Origin: Gordius sp. MW1
Lineage: Eukaryota; Nematomorpha; Gordioida; Gordea; Gordiidae
Reading direction: 5' to 3'
Length of the DNA stretch: 64,000 bases
Assembly (NCBI GenBank): GCA_964036665.1
Contig: OZ038530.1
Coordinates: 3,782,001-3,846,000, forward strand
Shown here: positions 63,972-64,000 of the stretch, in pieces
Layout: each line of letters starts with the position of its first letter
Numbering within the stretch: position 1 is the first letter of the stretch
Notes under the pieces: model-generated
The model's input: only the letters and a program-made list of their open reading frames with translations
What the model was told of the DNA's origin: nothing
The model's database searches: none
Program-made: the position numbers and the translations under genes

Positions 63972-64000
63972 TACGTATGTATGTTAAAGGCACACGAACA
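63972..64000. other. first bases after pol; nothing recognised
   Basis: Only 29 bases remain. They show no polypurine tract, LTR start or env-like frame, so the right half of the element's non-coding end and its 3' LTR must lie beyond the window. Confidence 0.5.

Larger units (their letters stand above)
59443..64000 (+). mobile_element. Ty3/Gypsy LTR retrotransposon, left portion (Mag-like?), open at right edge
   Basis: In order the element has a 5' LTR, primer-binding site, leader, a Gag-like CCHC ORF, an aspartic-protease motif, reverse transcriptase, RNase H and integrase. Integrase after RNase H is the Ty3/Gypsy order, not the Copia order. The reverse-transcriptase wording around the YLDD motif and the following RNase H and integrase resemble the animal Mag / K02A2.6-like group, by recall and not by search. 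The visible pol looks whole, which suggests a fairly recent insertion. Age cannot be measured because the second LTR lies outside the window. No env is seen in the part present. It sits on the same strand sense as the satellite monomer as written here. Confidence 0.93.

Overview
This window is almost entirely non-genic eukaryotic repeat DNA. Bases 1 to about 59,442 are one uninterrupted head-to-tail satellite array. The monomer is AT-rich and about 344-346 bp long, with roughly 170 copies, all in the same orientation. Bases 59,443-64,000 are the left part of an LTR retrotransposon of the Ty3/Gypsy group, inserted into the last satellite monomer and running off the right edge. I see no host protein-coding gene, rRNA, tRNA or CRISPR. 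The AT-rich satellite, a hAT-type MITE and a Gypsy pol that looks Mag-like to me suggest an animal, most likely an arthropod. The species cannot be fixed from this sequence, and nothing here is prokaryotic.

The array is not a simple run of equal monomers. Diagnostic substitutions and small indels recur at fixed distances. This reveals several coexisting higher-order units: a dimer (690 bp, near 5.2-6.5 kb), a trimer (1,032 bp, 25.4-27.4 kb), two different hexamers (2,065 bp at 10.5-14.7 kb; 2,063 bp at 43.9-48.0 kb), two heptamers (2,530 bp including a MITE at 35.0-39.9 kb; 2,399 bp at 48.0-52.8 kb) and a nonamer (3,101 bp at 54.3-59.4 kb). A 4.6 kb segment at 26.7-31.3 kb recurs 11.7 kb downstream at 38.4-43.0 kb. 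This is the pattern expected from repeated unequal exchange or replication-based amplification.

Eight copies of a 106-bp fold-back element sit in the array between 9.3 and 39.5 kb. All eight lie at the same position in the monomer and have the same 8-bp duplication, ATAAAAAG. The perfect TAGAGATG/CATCTCTA ends and the 8-bp target duplication point to a hAT-superfamily MITE. The shared site means one insertion that was then copied with the satellite, not eight insertions. The MITE therefore works as a natural tracer of how the array grew.

The retroelement shows a 5' LTR (about 388 bp, TGT...ACA), a primer-binding site resembling tRNA-Leu, a leader, a short Gag-like ORF with one CCHC knuckle and an unexpected hydrophobic segment, a protease motif, and a long pol frame with reverse transcriptase, RNase H and an HHCC/DD35E integrase. 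The visible pol looks whole. The 3' LTR, and any env, lie outside the window. Its left junction falls in the same A-rich few bases of the monomer that the MITE targeted.
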